From: Hyphomicrobiales bacterium
Lineage (GTDB): Bacteria; Pseudomonadota; Alphaproteobacteria; Rhizobiales; Rhizobiaceae
Reading direction: 5' to 3'
NCBI GenBank assembly: GCA_900472785.1
Contig: UCJH01000024.1
Span: 176,686 to 240,685 of the forward strand
Length of the DNA: 64,000 nucleotides
Shown here: piece by piece, positions 1 to 7,524 of the stretch
Numbering within the stretch: the first letter of the stretch is position 1
How the letters are laid out: each line of letters starts with the position of its first letter
Notes under the pieces: generated by a model
What the model saw: only the letters and a program-made list of their open reading frames with translations
The model's database searches: none
Told to the model about the DNA's origin: nothing
Translations under genes and position numbers: made by a program

Positions 1-849
1 GCGGATACGGCCCATGGTTTCCTTCCATGGAAGCTGGAAACGGGTATGGCTTGTGGTAACGCCGTTATCGTCCAGGCCGTGCAGAACCGTCCAGTCCACC
101 GACTTGGCCAAATCCCCGCCGTAAACGACAGGTGCCCTATTTGAAATAGGTGCAATATTCTGGCGGATGTATTTCAAGCCGAATGGGTTGCCGCCGTCGT
201 CGGACGGCTCGCACAGGTAAAGCTCACGGAAGATGGCGTCAGGCAGCGCCCGGCGTGCGTCGTCAAGCTCCTCTTGTGGGAACACGCCAGCCGCGACGGC
301 GTCGGTGGCGATGATCTTGTGATAGGAATGCCCCTGCTCCCCGGCCTCAGCCTTGCGGCAGCCAAGGAAGAACCAGTTTTTGCGGCCCTTGACGTTCCCG
401 ATGATGCGGATTGGCCCACGGGTGGCAGTCAGGGTGGACCGGACGGCATAGAACGCCTCGACACGCATGCGGCTGGCTTCATCCAGCACAGCGGCCCACA
501 CGTCCTCACCATAGAGGTTGTCAGGCTTCTCCCCCGTCTTGAAGCGCATGACTGCCCCGTTCGGCAAGGTGTGCGTCAGTTCGCTATCGTTAGATTTGAG
601 AAAGCCCTTGGGAACGCCGCGCTTGATCCGACGAAATGCAATCTTGGCAGTACCGATGGCGGGAGCAACCCACCAGAATTCCCTACCCTCCTTGCCGACA
701 AATAGTGCCTGCTCGAACAGCCACGCCATGCAGGAGACCGTCTTGCCGCTTTTTGTGCTGCCCTCGATCCATGAGTAGCGGTCGGTATTGAAAAAGGCGT
801 CGCTCTGCTTCTGGTAGAGCTTGGGACGCTGGTAGATGTGTGATGCCAC
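1..849 (-). CDS. Phage terminase large subunit (partial, C-terminal part off the window)
   Basis: This is the ATPase motor that packages phage DNA into proheads. The leftward frame is open from a GTG at 849 to the window edge (283 codons). Walker A is GSTKSGKT at residues 30-37, and a Walker B-like AAVLDEASRM follows about 90 residues later. RIIGNVKGRKNWFF is a coupling-motif-like stretch, and YGGDLAKSVDWT near the window edge looks like the start of the RNase H-like nuclease domain (first acidic residue D). The start is inferred because the upstream gene's TAG (859-861) lies in the same frame and GTG 849 is the first possible start after it. The adjacent upstream gene encodes the small subunit, as is usual in packaging modules. 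Confidence 0.9.
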   Translation of the reverse strand, partial: MASHIYQRPKLYQKQSDAFFNTDRYSWIEGSTKSGKTVSCMAWLFEQALFVGKEGREFWWVAPAIGTAKIAFRRIKRGVPKGFLKSNDSELTHTLPNGAVMRFKTGEKPDNLYGEDVWAAVLDEASRMRVEAFYAVRSTLTATRGPIRIIGNVKGRKNWFFLGCRKAEAGEQGHSYHKIIATDAVAAGVFPQEELDDARRALPDAIFRELYLCEPSDDGGNPFGLKYIRQNIAPISNRAPVVYGGDLAKSVDWTVLHGLDDNGVTTSHTRFQLPWKETMGRIR

Positions 850-858
850 GCAAGGCGG

Positions 859-1278
859 CTAGCTGTTATCAATTTTCAACGTGAACACGGGCGGCGCATT
901 CTTGTCGGCGGAGTGCTCTACTTCCTGCTTATCGCGCCATCCGAAGCGGTTCTTCATATTGATAAACCAGAGCGAGGCGCTGAACTTCTCGCCATCGTGC
1001 GTGAACAGGCCTTTGCGGGCCTGAACCTGCCACCAAGCCTCCGCGACTTGGCGCCCTTGCTTTACGGCTTCCGAAAATTCCTCTTCGCGCTCTTGCAACG
1101 CATCCCACAAATCGTTGCTGAGCGCTCGCGCGGGGGAAATGGCGATGGCAACCTTCACTTCAGCGTCGCTACCGCCCAGACTGTAAATTTCGTGCATGAG
1201 GTCACGCCAGCCAGACGGCAAATCGTCTAGCGTTATCGAGGGGCGGCCAACTGTGGTCATGGAAGAATCGTGCGACAC
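859..1278 (-). CDS. Phage terminase small subunit
   Basis: The 139-residue protein probably recognises phage DNA and hands it to the large subunit encoded immediately downstream (10 nt between its stop codon and the GTG of the large subunit). The C-terminal segment LWFINMKNRFGWRDKQEVEH is typical of a widespread terminase small-subunit/DNA-packaging family in prophages of proteobacteria. The N-terminal half holds a short helical DNA-binding-type region (GSDAEVKVAIAIS). An alternative start ATG lies 18 nt further in (MTTVGRPS). The retron reverse transcriptase gene ends 28 nt upstream, so this gene is now the first late gene downstream of the cargo. Confidence 0.75.
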   Translation of the reverse strand: MSHDSSMTTVGRPSITLDDLPSGWRDLMHEIYSLGGSDAEVKVAIAISPARALSNDLWDALQEREEEFSEAVKQGRQVAEAWWQVQARKGLFTHDGEKFSASLWFINMKNRFGWRDKQEVEHSADKNAPPVFTLKIDNS

Positions 1279-1306
1279 ATCTGGCGGTTTGGCAAGGAAA
1301 CTGATG

Positions 1307-3022
1307 CTAAGCGGCGGCCGCTAGTTTCAGCTTTGCAGCAGCAAGGTCGGCAACATACCGCTTCTCATAATCTGCCATGATATCGACGAAGGCTTTCAAC
1401 AGCGGCTCGAACTTCGAAAAGTCGATGGTGGCTTTCTGAGGCGCGACGATCTTGGTCGCCAACTCGTTTTTCCCATAAAATTTCGTCTGATCAAATTTCT
1501 TGTTGCTCGGGTTGAACGTGCGCCCATCAATTGTTTGTGCCGTAACCGACGGGTCAAAGAGGTCTTCAATTGCAACGTGTGCCGTAGTCTTGGGGATCGG
1601 CGCCAGATAAAGATTTTCATACACATGATAGAACGGGTCCGTGCCACCAATAGGGGTGCCGAGGATATTGGTCAGGTGAGCAAATATCTTTGCGGACGCA
1701 GCGTCATTATCGACGACCATGATGACCGGATAACGCGCGATATGCTTGAACGCTGATGTGCGGGTTCGGTAGGAGCTGAGAAGCTTGTGCATCTCATCCG
1801 TCCCACCCGAAAGACCCTGAAAAAGTGCGCTACGGTCATTGTAGTGGAAAAAGTCAACGCCAAGGGTAACGGGGGTAGTCGGCTCGATAAGCTCAGGGAA
1901 TTTCGCAGCCAAGCGTTTGATGGCGGCCCGGATATAGATGTTGTCGGTCTTTCCCTCTCCGATGATGCGAGGGCGAAGAATGCCGTAGAACGACTGGTAA
2001 TCAAGAAACTTGCCGTAAAGGTCGCTGAATCCCGGCTGATCCAACTTGAAGAAGGGCGCATTCTTGATGCTGCGGACTTGGTGGATAAATCCCAGCATTC
2101 CGTCAACAGTGGCATTTGACACGGGTACACTGCCTGCCTTTGATCCGGTGTGCGCGTATCCATGAACGAACAAGTGGTGGCACATTGCGCGTATTTGTTT
2201 GTAATACTCGTGCCGGACGTTGAGCTTTTGATTTACAATCAGGCCAGTCGTGTCTTGCCGTGAATCTCTCCGCTGCATGCGCGACTTGTCCGGGTTGACC
2301 TGGAAGCCAGCGCGGTAGATCAACCACGTAACCGAATCCCCGACGACCCACTTGTCGTCACTACCCCGCACCAGACGCGCGATCTCTTGGGGAAACTCCT
2401 TCTCGTTTGTCGAGAAAGTGATGTCGTCAGCATAGCGAGTATACGTGCAGTGCAGCGCATTCGCGAGTTTGTTGAGCTTTATATCGAGAATGTGCGCGAT
2501 CAGGTTCGAAATGACAGGCGAGCAAGGGCTCCCTTGCGGAAGCCTGTTTTGGTAGCACGCAATTTGCGCAATTACGGTTGCGGTTTTCGCTGACAGCTCG
2601 AAGTTTCTGTCTTTGATGAAAAACCCGTACACTCTTCCGAAATTGATGGAGTGGAAGAAATCCTTCAAGTCGATATTGAAAACCCAGCGCTTGTTTCGAT
2701 GCAACGCCGCGTTTGTCAAAATTGAGAACCCCGGCTTAAAGCCGTGCGAAAGCACCCTCGCCTTTGTGGTCCTTCTGCTTTCCATCTGCGCTTCAATGCG
2801 CATCAGCAGTTCCGCAAGCCGACGCTGGACCAACTTGAGGCGTGAATTCGGAGCCGCTATCTCCCGGACCCCACCACCTTTTTTCGAGATTGTAAAATGC
2901 TTGTAAGGCTTGTGCCGGCGGTGCCAATAAAGCGCATACGAGACATACTCACCCTTGAGGTCGAGCAGACGAGCTAATTGGGGAAGGTTCCTTGCGTCGC
3001 GAAGTGCTTTTAAATCGGACAT
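1307..3022 (-). CDS. Retron reverse transcriptase-TOPRIM fusion (Ec67-like)
   Basis: The 571-residue protein should make msDNA (branched RNA-DNA) from the adjacent msr-msd RNA and act in anti-phage defence, as known for retron Ec67. The RT domain fills roughly residues 20-320: FNIDLKDFFHSINFGRV, the retron-typical LPQGSPCSPVISNL, and the catalytic YADD at residues 197-200. The C-terminal half is a TOPRIM nuclease-like domain with GEGKTD (E356, D360) and VVDND (D438, D440). MSDLKALRDARNLPQLARLL at the N terminus resembles the start of Ec67 RT, and ATG 3022 lies directly behind the a2 repeat, so this start is preferred over upstream ATGs at 3049, 3061 and 3130. In Ec67-type retrons the TOPRIM domain is the presumed toxic effector, so no separate effector gene is required. 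Confidence 0.93.
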   Translation of the reverse strand: MSDLKALRDARNLPQLARLLDLKGEYVSYALYWHRRHKPYKHFTISKKGGGVREIAAPNSRLKLVQRRLAELLMRIEAQMESRRTTKARVLSHGFKPGFSILTNAALHRNKRWVFNIDLKDFFHSINFGRVYGFFIKDRNFELSAKTATVIAQIACYQNRLPQGSPCSPVISNLIAHILDIKLNKLANALHCTYTRYADDITFSTNEKEFPQEIARLVRGSDDKWVVGDSVTWLIYRAGFQVNPDKSRMQRRDSRQDTTGLIVNQKLNVRHEYYKQIRAMCHHLFVHGYAHTGSKAGSVPVSNATVDGMLGFIHQVRSIKNAPFFKLDQPGFSDLYGKFLDYQSFYGILRPRIIGEGKTDNIYIRAAIKRLAAKFPELIEPTTPVTLGVDFFHYNDRSALFQGLSGGTDEMHKLLSSYRTRTSAFKHIARYPVIMVVDNDAASAKIFAHLTNILGTPIGGTDPFYHVYENLYLAPIPKTTAHVAIEDLFDPSVTAQTIDGRTFNPSNKKFDQTKFYGKNELATKIVAPQKATIDFSKFEPLLKAFVDIMADYEKRYVADLAAAKLKLAAAA

Positions 3023-3024
3023 TG

Positions 3025-3153
3025 AGGCTTGCGGATACTCGTTTGCCATAAGTAGGACCATAGTGGACAGTCCGGAAGGAGTGCATAGGGCAGTGCCCGA
3101 CGCATTGATATCAACTATCGCGAAACACAACAGCAGAATCTATCCGCAAGCCT
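3025..3153 (-). ncRNA. Retron msr-msd RNA locus (a1/a2 repeats)
   Basis: A perfect 13-bp inverted repeat, AGGCTTGCGGATA at 3025-3037 and its complement at 3141-3153, encloses 103 nt and ends 2 nt before the RT start at 3022. This is the a1...a2 layout of retron non-coding RNAs, on the same strand as and just upstream of the RT. Inside, 3082-3104 forms a long hairpin (GGGC-ACT-GCCC core, ten positions with one mismatch), and TTGATATCAA is a small palindrome. A G immediately after a1 (in GGATAG) is a candidate branching guanosine; this last point is inference. The total size fits Ec67, whose msDNA and RNA are about 60-70 nt each. Confidence 0.8.
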
Positions 3154-3161
3154 TAGTAGCA

Positions 3162-3190
3162 AAAGAGCCGATTCTTCGCCCTTTAGTCAA
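3162..3190 (-). promoter_or_regulatory. Possible retron promoter
   Basis: Read leftward, TTGACT (3190-3185) is a good -35 hexamer; 17 nt later lies CTCTTT (3167-3162), a weak -10. It would start transcription close to the a1 repeat of the retron RNA. The -10 is poor, so this is tentative. Confidence 0.3.
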
Positions 3191-3267
3191 GCCGTCCGCC
3201 ATGAGATATCTGCAACCAATGCAAGAATCCTGTTAACTTACTGCTGGGGAATCAGGGTGGGTGAAAC

Positions 3268-4827
3268 ATGACCTTATTGGAGCGCGATGACTGCCGCAGG
3301 GAGCTGCGCGATTATCTAGGCCGGGCTCACGATGCCGACTTTCTTGCTTTGATCTGGGCGGTAGATGCACTGCAATCAGACAGAGTAGCCGAAGCCAAAA
3401 AGTACATCCAATTTCCCAAAGGGGCAGATACGAAAGCCATCACCGATAAGCTCGTAATCTATACCTGGGAGCTCGAAACTCTCGCGACCATACTCTTCCT
3501 AGGCCGGAAGTCCCCTCCAAGCAAAAAGAAGCCGCAAATCAAATGTCAGCGATTTGGTGAACTCGGGGATGCGGTCAATATGCTTCGTACCCTCGAAAAC
3601 GCCGAACATGCCCTGCACCTCGACGGCAACAACATCATGTTGGAGTTGCACCGGATCGCACAAAGGCAGTTTGGGTGGCAGCGCGGCTACATCAAGCCCC
3701 AGAACATCTACCGTTTCCTCTATATTTACGGACAGGGGCGTTGTGCCGAATATTTTGAAGAGAAATACGGGTTATCGATCAACGACTTTTCCCTCTGCGC
3801 ATTGCTTATCTTTCAGGTTACCTATGAAGATCGACTGATACCGAAACCTGACGCAACGGCGCTGGGAATCGCTCCAGAGACCATGGACGCAGCTCTTGCA
3901 GTGCTTTCCCTTACACTCCAAGAGACCCGGACGAGGGCGAAGGAGATGCGGGTTGCGGCAATACAGGCGAATGGCGGCGTAGATATATCCAAGACCGCTT
4001 ATCAGCCCAGTGTTCTAAGGCAGTTTCCGATCGTTAGAGTGCCTGAACTGGAGAACAGGATAATTGCCCCGTTGCCTGAGCTAGTCCTGCACCGCGCAAC
4101 GGCCGGGCTGTTCTACGACGTCGTCAAAGGTGGCCAAGCGCTTTTAACCGAGGCCAATGCGCGGTTCGAGCAGTACGGGCGGATTCTTGTTTCCAGATAC
4201 CTACCTCGTTTTGAGGTTCTGGAAGCTCAAAAATACCAATTCAACAACAGCGAAGCCGAAACGCCTGACATCTTATTGAAAGATGGGGGTGAGGTTGTCG
4301 TCGCTTTTGAATGCAAAGCGACGAAACTAACCTTCGCCGCGCAATACGCCGAAGACCCAAGGGTTGCCGCCAAACAGGCCTATGATCAGATGACCAAAGG
4401 CATTTATCAACTCTGGAAATTCTTCTCGCATTCCAGACGTGGAATATTCACCGGTCATCCTGTGTCCCCATCCGCCCATGGTATTCTGTTGACGCTCGAT
4501 ACGTGGTTCGCTGCCGCTGAGAAAATGCAGAATGCAGCGACCGAGGAAGCGAAAATACTTGCAGCAGCTGACCCTCAGATTATAGCGGCTGACATGAGGC
4601 CCATCGTCTTTTGCGCTATGGACGAACTTGAGGACATTATTGGTTGGGCGACCGAGGACAGCTTTCTCGTGCTTCTCGGCAAGGCAGCGCAAGCCAATTA
4701 CCGCGGCTGGTCTATCACCTCAGTTCAGCGCGACGAGGGTCTGAAAAACACTGAGTGGAGGGGCTTTGACTTGGACTTTACAGACGTCATGCCTTGGTGG
4801 GAGATAATCGACGAACACAAGAGCTAG
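3268..4827 (+). CDS. Unknown protein with PD-(D/E)XK-like nuclease motif, divergent from retron
   Basis: I do not recognise this 519-residue protein. The N-terminal two thirds look helical and soluble, with no membrane segment. Near the C-terminal third, TPDILL followed by VVVAFECKATKL gives D334...E348-C349-K350, the spacing and strand pattern of a PD-(D/E)XK restriction-like nuclease core (D-x13-ExK, with hydrophobic strands before each acidic residue). The start is supported by GGGTGGG 6 nt upstream of the ATG. The gene is divergent from the retron, with 114 nt between the a1 repeat and this start, and its stop overlaps the stop of a phage small ORF. Position in a prophage cargo slot beside a retron suggests a defence role, but that is inference. 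Confidence 0.75.
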   Translation: MTLLERDDCRRELRDYLGRAHDADFLALIWAVDALQSDRVAEAKKYIQFPKGADTKAITDKLVIYTWELETLATILFLGRKSPPSKKKPQIKCQRFGELGDAVNMLRTLENAEHALHLDGNNIMLELHRIAQRQFGWQRGYIKPQNIYRFLYIYGQGRCAEYFEEKYGLSINDFSLCALLIFQVTYEDRLIPKPDATALGIAPETMDAALAVLSLTLQETRTRAKEMRVAAIQANGGVDISKTAYQPSVLRQFPIVRVPELENRIIAPLPELVLHRATAGLFYDVVKGGQALLTEANARFEQYGRILVSRYLPRFEVLEAQKYQFNNSEAETPDILLKDGGEVVVAFECKATKLTFAAQYAEDPRVAAKQAYDQMTKGIYQLWKFFSHSRRGIFTGHPVSPSAHGILLTLDTWFAAAEKMQNAATEEAKILAAADPQIIAADMRPIVFCAMDELEDIIGWATEDSFLVLLGKAAQANYRGWSITSVQRDEGLKNTEWRGFDLDFTDVMPWWEIIDEHKS

Positions 4828-4928
4828 TTCTGCTTACACAATGCCATCCCGAAGGCCGCACCCGCGCAAAACACCGCCGCTATGATGAGAATGCCGCCCG
4901 GGGAGATGAAAACTTGGAGTGCCATCAT
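4824..4928 (-). CDS. Small predicted membrane protein (34 aa), phage
   Basis: This tiny gene has its ATG (4928-4926) overlapping the TGA of the upstream 291-codon gene (ATGA), which implies translational coupling. The product has one hydrophobic stretch, GGILIIAAVFCAGAAFGMAL, long enough for a single transmembrane helix, and a short polar tail KQN. Its stop (4824-4826) overlaps the stop of the convergent nuclease-like gene by 3 nt. Single-helix proteins at this size are common in phage late operons; the function is unknown and a holin-like role would be a guess. Confidence 0.6.
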   Translation of the reverse strand: MMALQVFISPGGILIIAAVFCAGAAFGMALCKQN

Positions 4929-5800
4929 GACGCCACCTCATTTGAAGCCTGTGCGCTACGGGTGGTTGCGCGTTTTCGGGCTTCGACAATCAGTGCCAAG
5001 GATTTATTGAACTCGGCATTCATCCTGCCCGACAAACCAGCATTGGCGATCTCTCCGCCGAATTTCACGTTTATTGCGTCCATCACAAGGAGTGCGTCGC
5101 CAAGCTTTTCCTCAAGCGCAGCTGTGAATTGATCGCGTTGAGTAGGTTGCGGCGCGGACTGGCGGTGACGGGCGAGGATGGCGGCAATTTTTTCTCTGCA
5201 TTCATCCACAATGTGCTTGTTAAGTTCGGCAGGCAATACAGCTTCAAGTATCTCACGCGCCACCGCCTCATCGATAGGTTGCGCTACCGGGGTGCGTGTG
5301 CAGAGGGCCGATTTGAGCTCATCACCAATTTCCGAAAGGTTGCCCATCATGAACAACCGCAAGTCGGCGATGGCATTGTTTGTAGCGCCGTCTTCCATAA
5401 AGTTTTCCGAAACGCCGTAGAACGACCACCAATGCTTTACCACAAGGGCGGAAGCCTCCCGCAATCCGGCATCCGCTGACGGCTGCATGGCGGCGGAGAA
5501 GTATTTGGCTAATTCATCTCCCCTGCAGAAAAACTCTGCATAGCGTTCGCCGTGAACCCAAGGGCCGAACATATACCAAACTTCCTGAGTGGTATCTAAA
5601 AGCGCCTGACGCTGGATATAATACCCATTAGGGAAATCGTAACGTGTCGTCCGTTCTGGGTGTGTGCTATTGGGCATAGCCTGAACCTCCCTCGTCACCC
5701 GGCCTGATACCTCCAAATTCGGCAACCGACGCCCCTCGCACTCCACCGGGTGCGGCTCCACAAATCCTACGGCTACGCCGCTTTCGTCCATAATGTCCAC
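4925..5800 (-). CDS. Phage hypothetical protein (291 aa)
   Basis: I do not recognise a family. The protein is soluble, acidic and mostly helical, with an aromatic-rich patch (EVWYMFGPWVHGERYAEFF) and a C-terminal helical half. The GTG at 5800 follows GGGAAGT at a good distance, and the preceding HTH gene ends at 5806, so it is preferred; ATG 5677 (MPNSTHPERTTRY) is a possible alternative. It lies in a leftward run of short overlapping phage genes between the HTH protein and the 34-residue membrane protein, and is probably co-transcribed with them. Confidence 0.7.
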   Translation of the reverse strand: MDIMDESGVAVGFVEPHPVECEGRRLPNLEVSGRVTREVQAMPNSTHPERTTRYDFPNGYYIQRQALLDTTQEVWYMFGPWVHGERYAEFFCRGDELAKYFSAAMQPSADAGLREASALVVKHWWSFYGVSENFMEDGATNNAIADLRLFMMGNLSEIGDELKSALCTRTPVAQPIDEAVAREILEAVLPAELNKHIVDECREKIAAILARHRQSAPQPTQRDQFTAALEEKLGDALLVMDAINVKFGGEIANAGLSGRMNAEFNKSLALIVEARKRATTRSAQASNEVAS

Positions 5801-5805
5801 ATTCG

Positions 5806-6054
5806 TTACTTCCCTTGGGTTTTCTTAGGCACCAGCAGGCGCTCGACACGTAGGCCGAAATAGGCAGGCACGCGCCGTCCGAAGTCGCTTCGTGAAACGG
5901 CCTGGTGCAGCTTAGTCTGCGATACCCCAATCTTTGCGGCGGCGTTTTGCTGGCTGCCACAGTCAGCAATGAACGCGGCAAGCGTGCGCCTGAATTCGGC
6001 GGCACTCACGTGCGCTATGGTCTGCATTTTCATATTGGTACTTTCAGTTTTCAT
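5806..6054 (-). CDS. Phage helix-turn-helix protein
   Basis: The 82-residue protein has a Cro/YdaS-like helix-turn-helix: SQQNAAAKIGVSQTKLHQAV (about residues 34-53) fits the pattern of helix 2, turn and recognition helix. Such small proteins bind phage operators. Its ATG (6054) overlaps the TAA of the upstream gene by one base (TAATG), so the two are coupled. Whether it is a Cro-like repressor or a late regulator cannot be told from sequence. Confidence 0.65.
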   Translation of the reverse strand: MKTESTNMKMQTIAHVSAAEFRRTLAAFIADCGSQQNAAAKIGVSQTKLHQAVSRSDFGRRVPAYFGLRVERLLVPKKTQGK

Positions 6055-6401
6055 TATTTGCCGCCGCGTAAGCGTTTGCGGCGCTCGGAAGTTTGCCAGT
6101 TCGCAGGCACCTTCCCGGTCCAGCGGTGGCGCTTGTATTTTCCGTGACCGCTGTGGTTATCCAGCCAGACATGGCCAGCGGGGTCGGCATGGTGGAACAG
6201 CAGCCCGGCATCGCGCAGGCGGCTAAACATCTTGGTGGCGTCGTTCGTGCCCATGTTCAGCACTGTGCGGGCGTCAATCCAGCCAGTCGCAATGAGGTGG
6301 CGGATGGCACGGGCTTGTATGCCCACCTGCGATACCGTTGGCGGCGCCGGGCGTTTGCCCTGCCAAAGGTTTTTGAGGCTCTGGAGGATGTAGGTTTTCA
6401 T
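6054..6401 (-). CDS. Phage protein with winged-helix-like segment
   Basis: The 115-residue basic protein holds a probable winged-helix segment (ARAIRHLIATGWIDARTVLN followed by NDATKMFSRLRDAGLLFH, about residues 30-70), of the type found in phage HTH proteins that replace or support replication and regulatory proteins. The C terminus is strongly basic (KYKRHRW, SERRKRLRGGK). The start ATG at 6401 overlaps the stop of the upstream zinc-ribbon ORF (ATGA). The function is not recognised. Confidence 0.6.
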   Translation of the reverse strand: MKTYILQSLKNLWQGKRPAPPTVSQVGIQARAIRHLIATGWIDARTVLNMGTNDATKMFSRLRDAGLLFHHADPAGHVWLDNHSGHGKYKRHRWTGKVPANWQTSERRKRLRGGK

Positions 6402-6700
6402 TTACTGCCCTCCACCAATAAGCCCGCGCCCCCGCAGAACGCACACGCGCGTGACGTGACCGACCAACCTTGGCGCCGGTACTTGACGGATTCCGCTCCG
6501 GTGAAGTCCTTGTATACCGTATGGGGGGGGCTGGCGGACTTGTCTTGGATGACCTTTGATCCCGAGCAAAGCATGCCGCTGCCAGCGCAAGGGCTGCACA
6601 TCTTCAAGGGTGCGCCGTCGCCGTTGAAGACAGGCATTTCCTTGTATTTCAGCGGGAGAGGTTCGCAGCCGGGAAGCTGGGGAGTTGAGGAACGAGCCAT
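6398..6700 (-). CDS. Small phage protein with two CxxC knuckles
   Basis: The 100-residue protein has two cysteine pairs, CSPCAGSGMLC (about residues 35-45) and CAFCGGAG (about 86-93), which resemble DnaJ-type CxxCxGxG zinc knuckles split by about 45 residues. A zinc-binding fold is likely; the role is unknown. Overlaps of 1 nt with the upstream gene and 4 nt with the downstream gene place it in the same leftward operon. Confidence 0.6.
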   Translation of the reverse strand: MARSSTPQLPGCEPLPLKYKEMPVFNGDGAPLKMCSPCAGSGMLCSGSKVIQDKSASPPHTVYKDFTGAESVKYRRQGWSVTSRACAFCGGAGLLVEGSK

Positions 6701-7080
6701 TACGCCACCTCCCCTAGACCAGCGCCTTCGAGAACGTCGATTTCGATGCAGGCGATACGCCCGTGGCCAACGCTATCAGCACTTCCACGCGCGCAATGCA
6801 GGATTCCAGAGCGTCGGTCGCCGTAAATGTTGAGCCACCCCTTGATGCGTTTCGGCTCCACCCATTCGGCGACAAGGTCGCGGTCATCGACAACTCCTAA
6901 TCCCCATGTGCCGTTTTCCATCCAATCGCACGTCTGGGTACGACCTTCGATAAAGCCAGTAGCTCGGCAATCAATATTAATGTCTGAAAACGGGCAGAGA
7001 CCGGCAACAAACGCCTTCTTGCCTATCCGCGTCTTGTAAAATTTCCCCGCTTCTAATGTCAGGGCTGTCTTGTCATTCAT
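6700..7080 (-). CDS. Phage hypothetical protein (126 aa)
   Basis: The product is soluble with beta-rich sequence, including GKFYKTRIGKKAFVAGLCP near the N terminus and a WLNIYGDRRSGILH segment. It resembles small conserved phage proteins of unknown role. It lies in the leftward early/middle operon, 1 nt overlapped with the CxxC gene. No catalytic motif is visible. Confidence 0.6.
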   Translation of the reverse strand: MNDKTALTLEAGKFYKTRIGKKAFVAGLCPFSDINIDCRATGFIEGRTQTCDWMENGTWGLGVVDDRDLVAEWVEPKRIKGWLNIYGDRRSGILHCARGSADSVGHGRIACIEIDVLEGAGLGEVA

Positions 7081-7105
7081 GTCCTCGCTTTCTCTTGATT
7101 GATAA

Positions 7106-7270
7106 TTAGGCAGTAAAAGCCACAGCGGCGACGGCGATGACCGCGCATCCGGTGGCGAAGAACGTCAGCTCGACCGCGAATTGGCCAGCGGCGCTCCCGT
7201 AATAGAAATTGGACAGCTTATCGCGCAGGCTGAGCTGGGCGGCGGGGTTATACGTAAATTCGGTGTTCAT
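7106..7270 (-). CDS. Small single-pass membrane protein (54 aa), phage
   Basis: The ATG at 7270 is preceded by AGGAGAAAAGCA, a strong ribosome site, so it is preferred over an upstream in-frame start at 7306. The product has a polar N-terminal half and one C-terminal transmembrane helix (VELTFFATGCAVIAVAAVAF). As first gene of the leftward operon, directly beside the divergent control region, it is probably expressed early; an inner-membrane role such as superinfection exclusion is possible but not shown. Confidence 0.6.
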   Translation of the reverse strand: MNTEFTYNPAAQLSLRDKLSNFYYGSAAGQFAVELTFFATGCAVIAVAAVAFTA

Positions 7271-7306
7271 TGCTTTTCTCCTTTGGTTATGGAGAGAGGC
7301 TGACAC

Positions 7307-7411
7307 GTATATTTTAAGTTGTAAATAGTATTTTATACTTGCCTAATAAATAATATTGGCTCAGTCTTCAAATGCGGATTACGCAACACATCAATAAGAG
7401 GAGACTATACT
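7307..7411. promoter_or_regulatory. Divergent phage control region with 13-bp palindrome
   Basis: This AT-rich intergenic region separates the leftward operon (first gene 7270) from the rightward recombination genes (first gene 7412). It contains the perfect palindrome AGTATTTTATACT at 7327-7339 and the related half-site GTATATTTTAAG just to the left. It is the most likely site for divergent promoters and for binding by a phage repressor; the binding protein is not identified. Confidence 0.5.
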
Positions 7412-7513
7412 ATGAGCCGAGCAAGTGACGCCTACACTGACTTTATTAACGCCGAGCTGGACGCCGAGCAGAATCCGCGCCCTGCCCCCGTTCCACCGGC
7501 TGTCAATCAGTAG
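7412..7513 (+). CDS. Small ORF (33 aa) leading the recombination cluster
   Basis: This short reading frame starts with ATG after a very good ribosome site (TAAGAGGAGAC, 6-7 nt upstream) and encodes an acidic, proline-ending peptide (MSRASDAYTDF...PPAVNQ). It lies 11 nt before the ERF gene. No domain is visible. The strong translation signal is the main support; it could also act as a leader for the downstream gene. Confidence 0.5.
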   Translation: MSRASDAYTDFINAELDAEQNPRPAPVPPAVNQ

Positions 7514-7524
7514 AAAGAGAGGAT

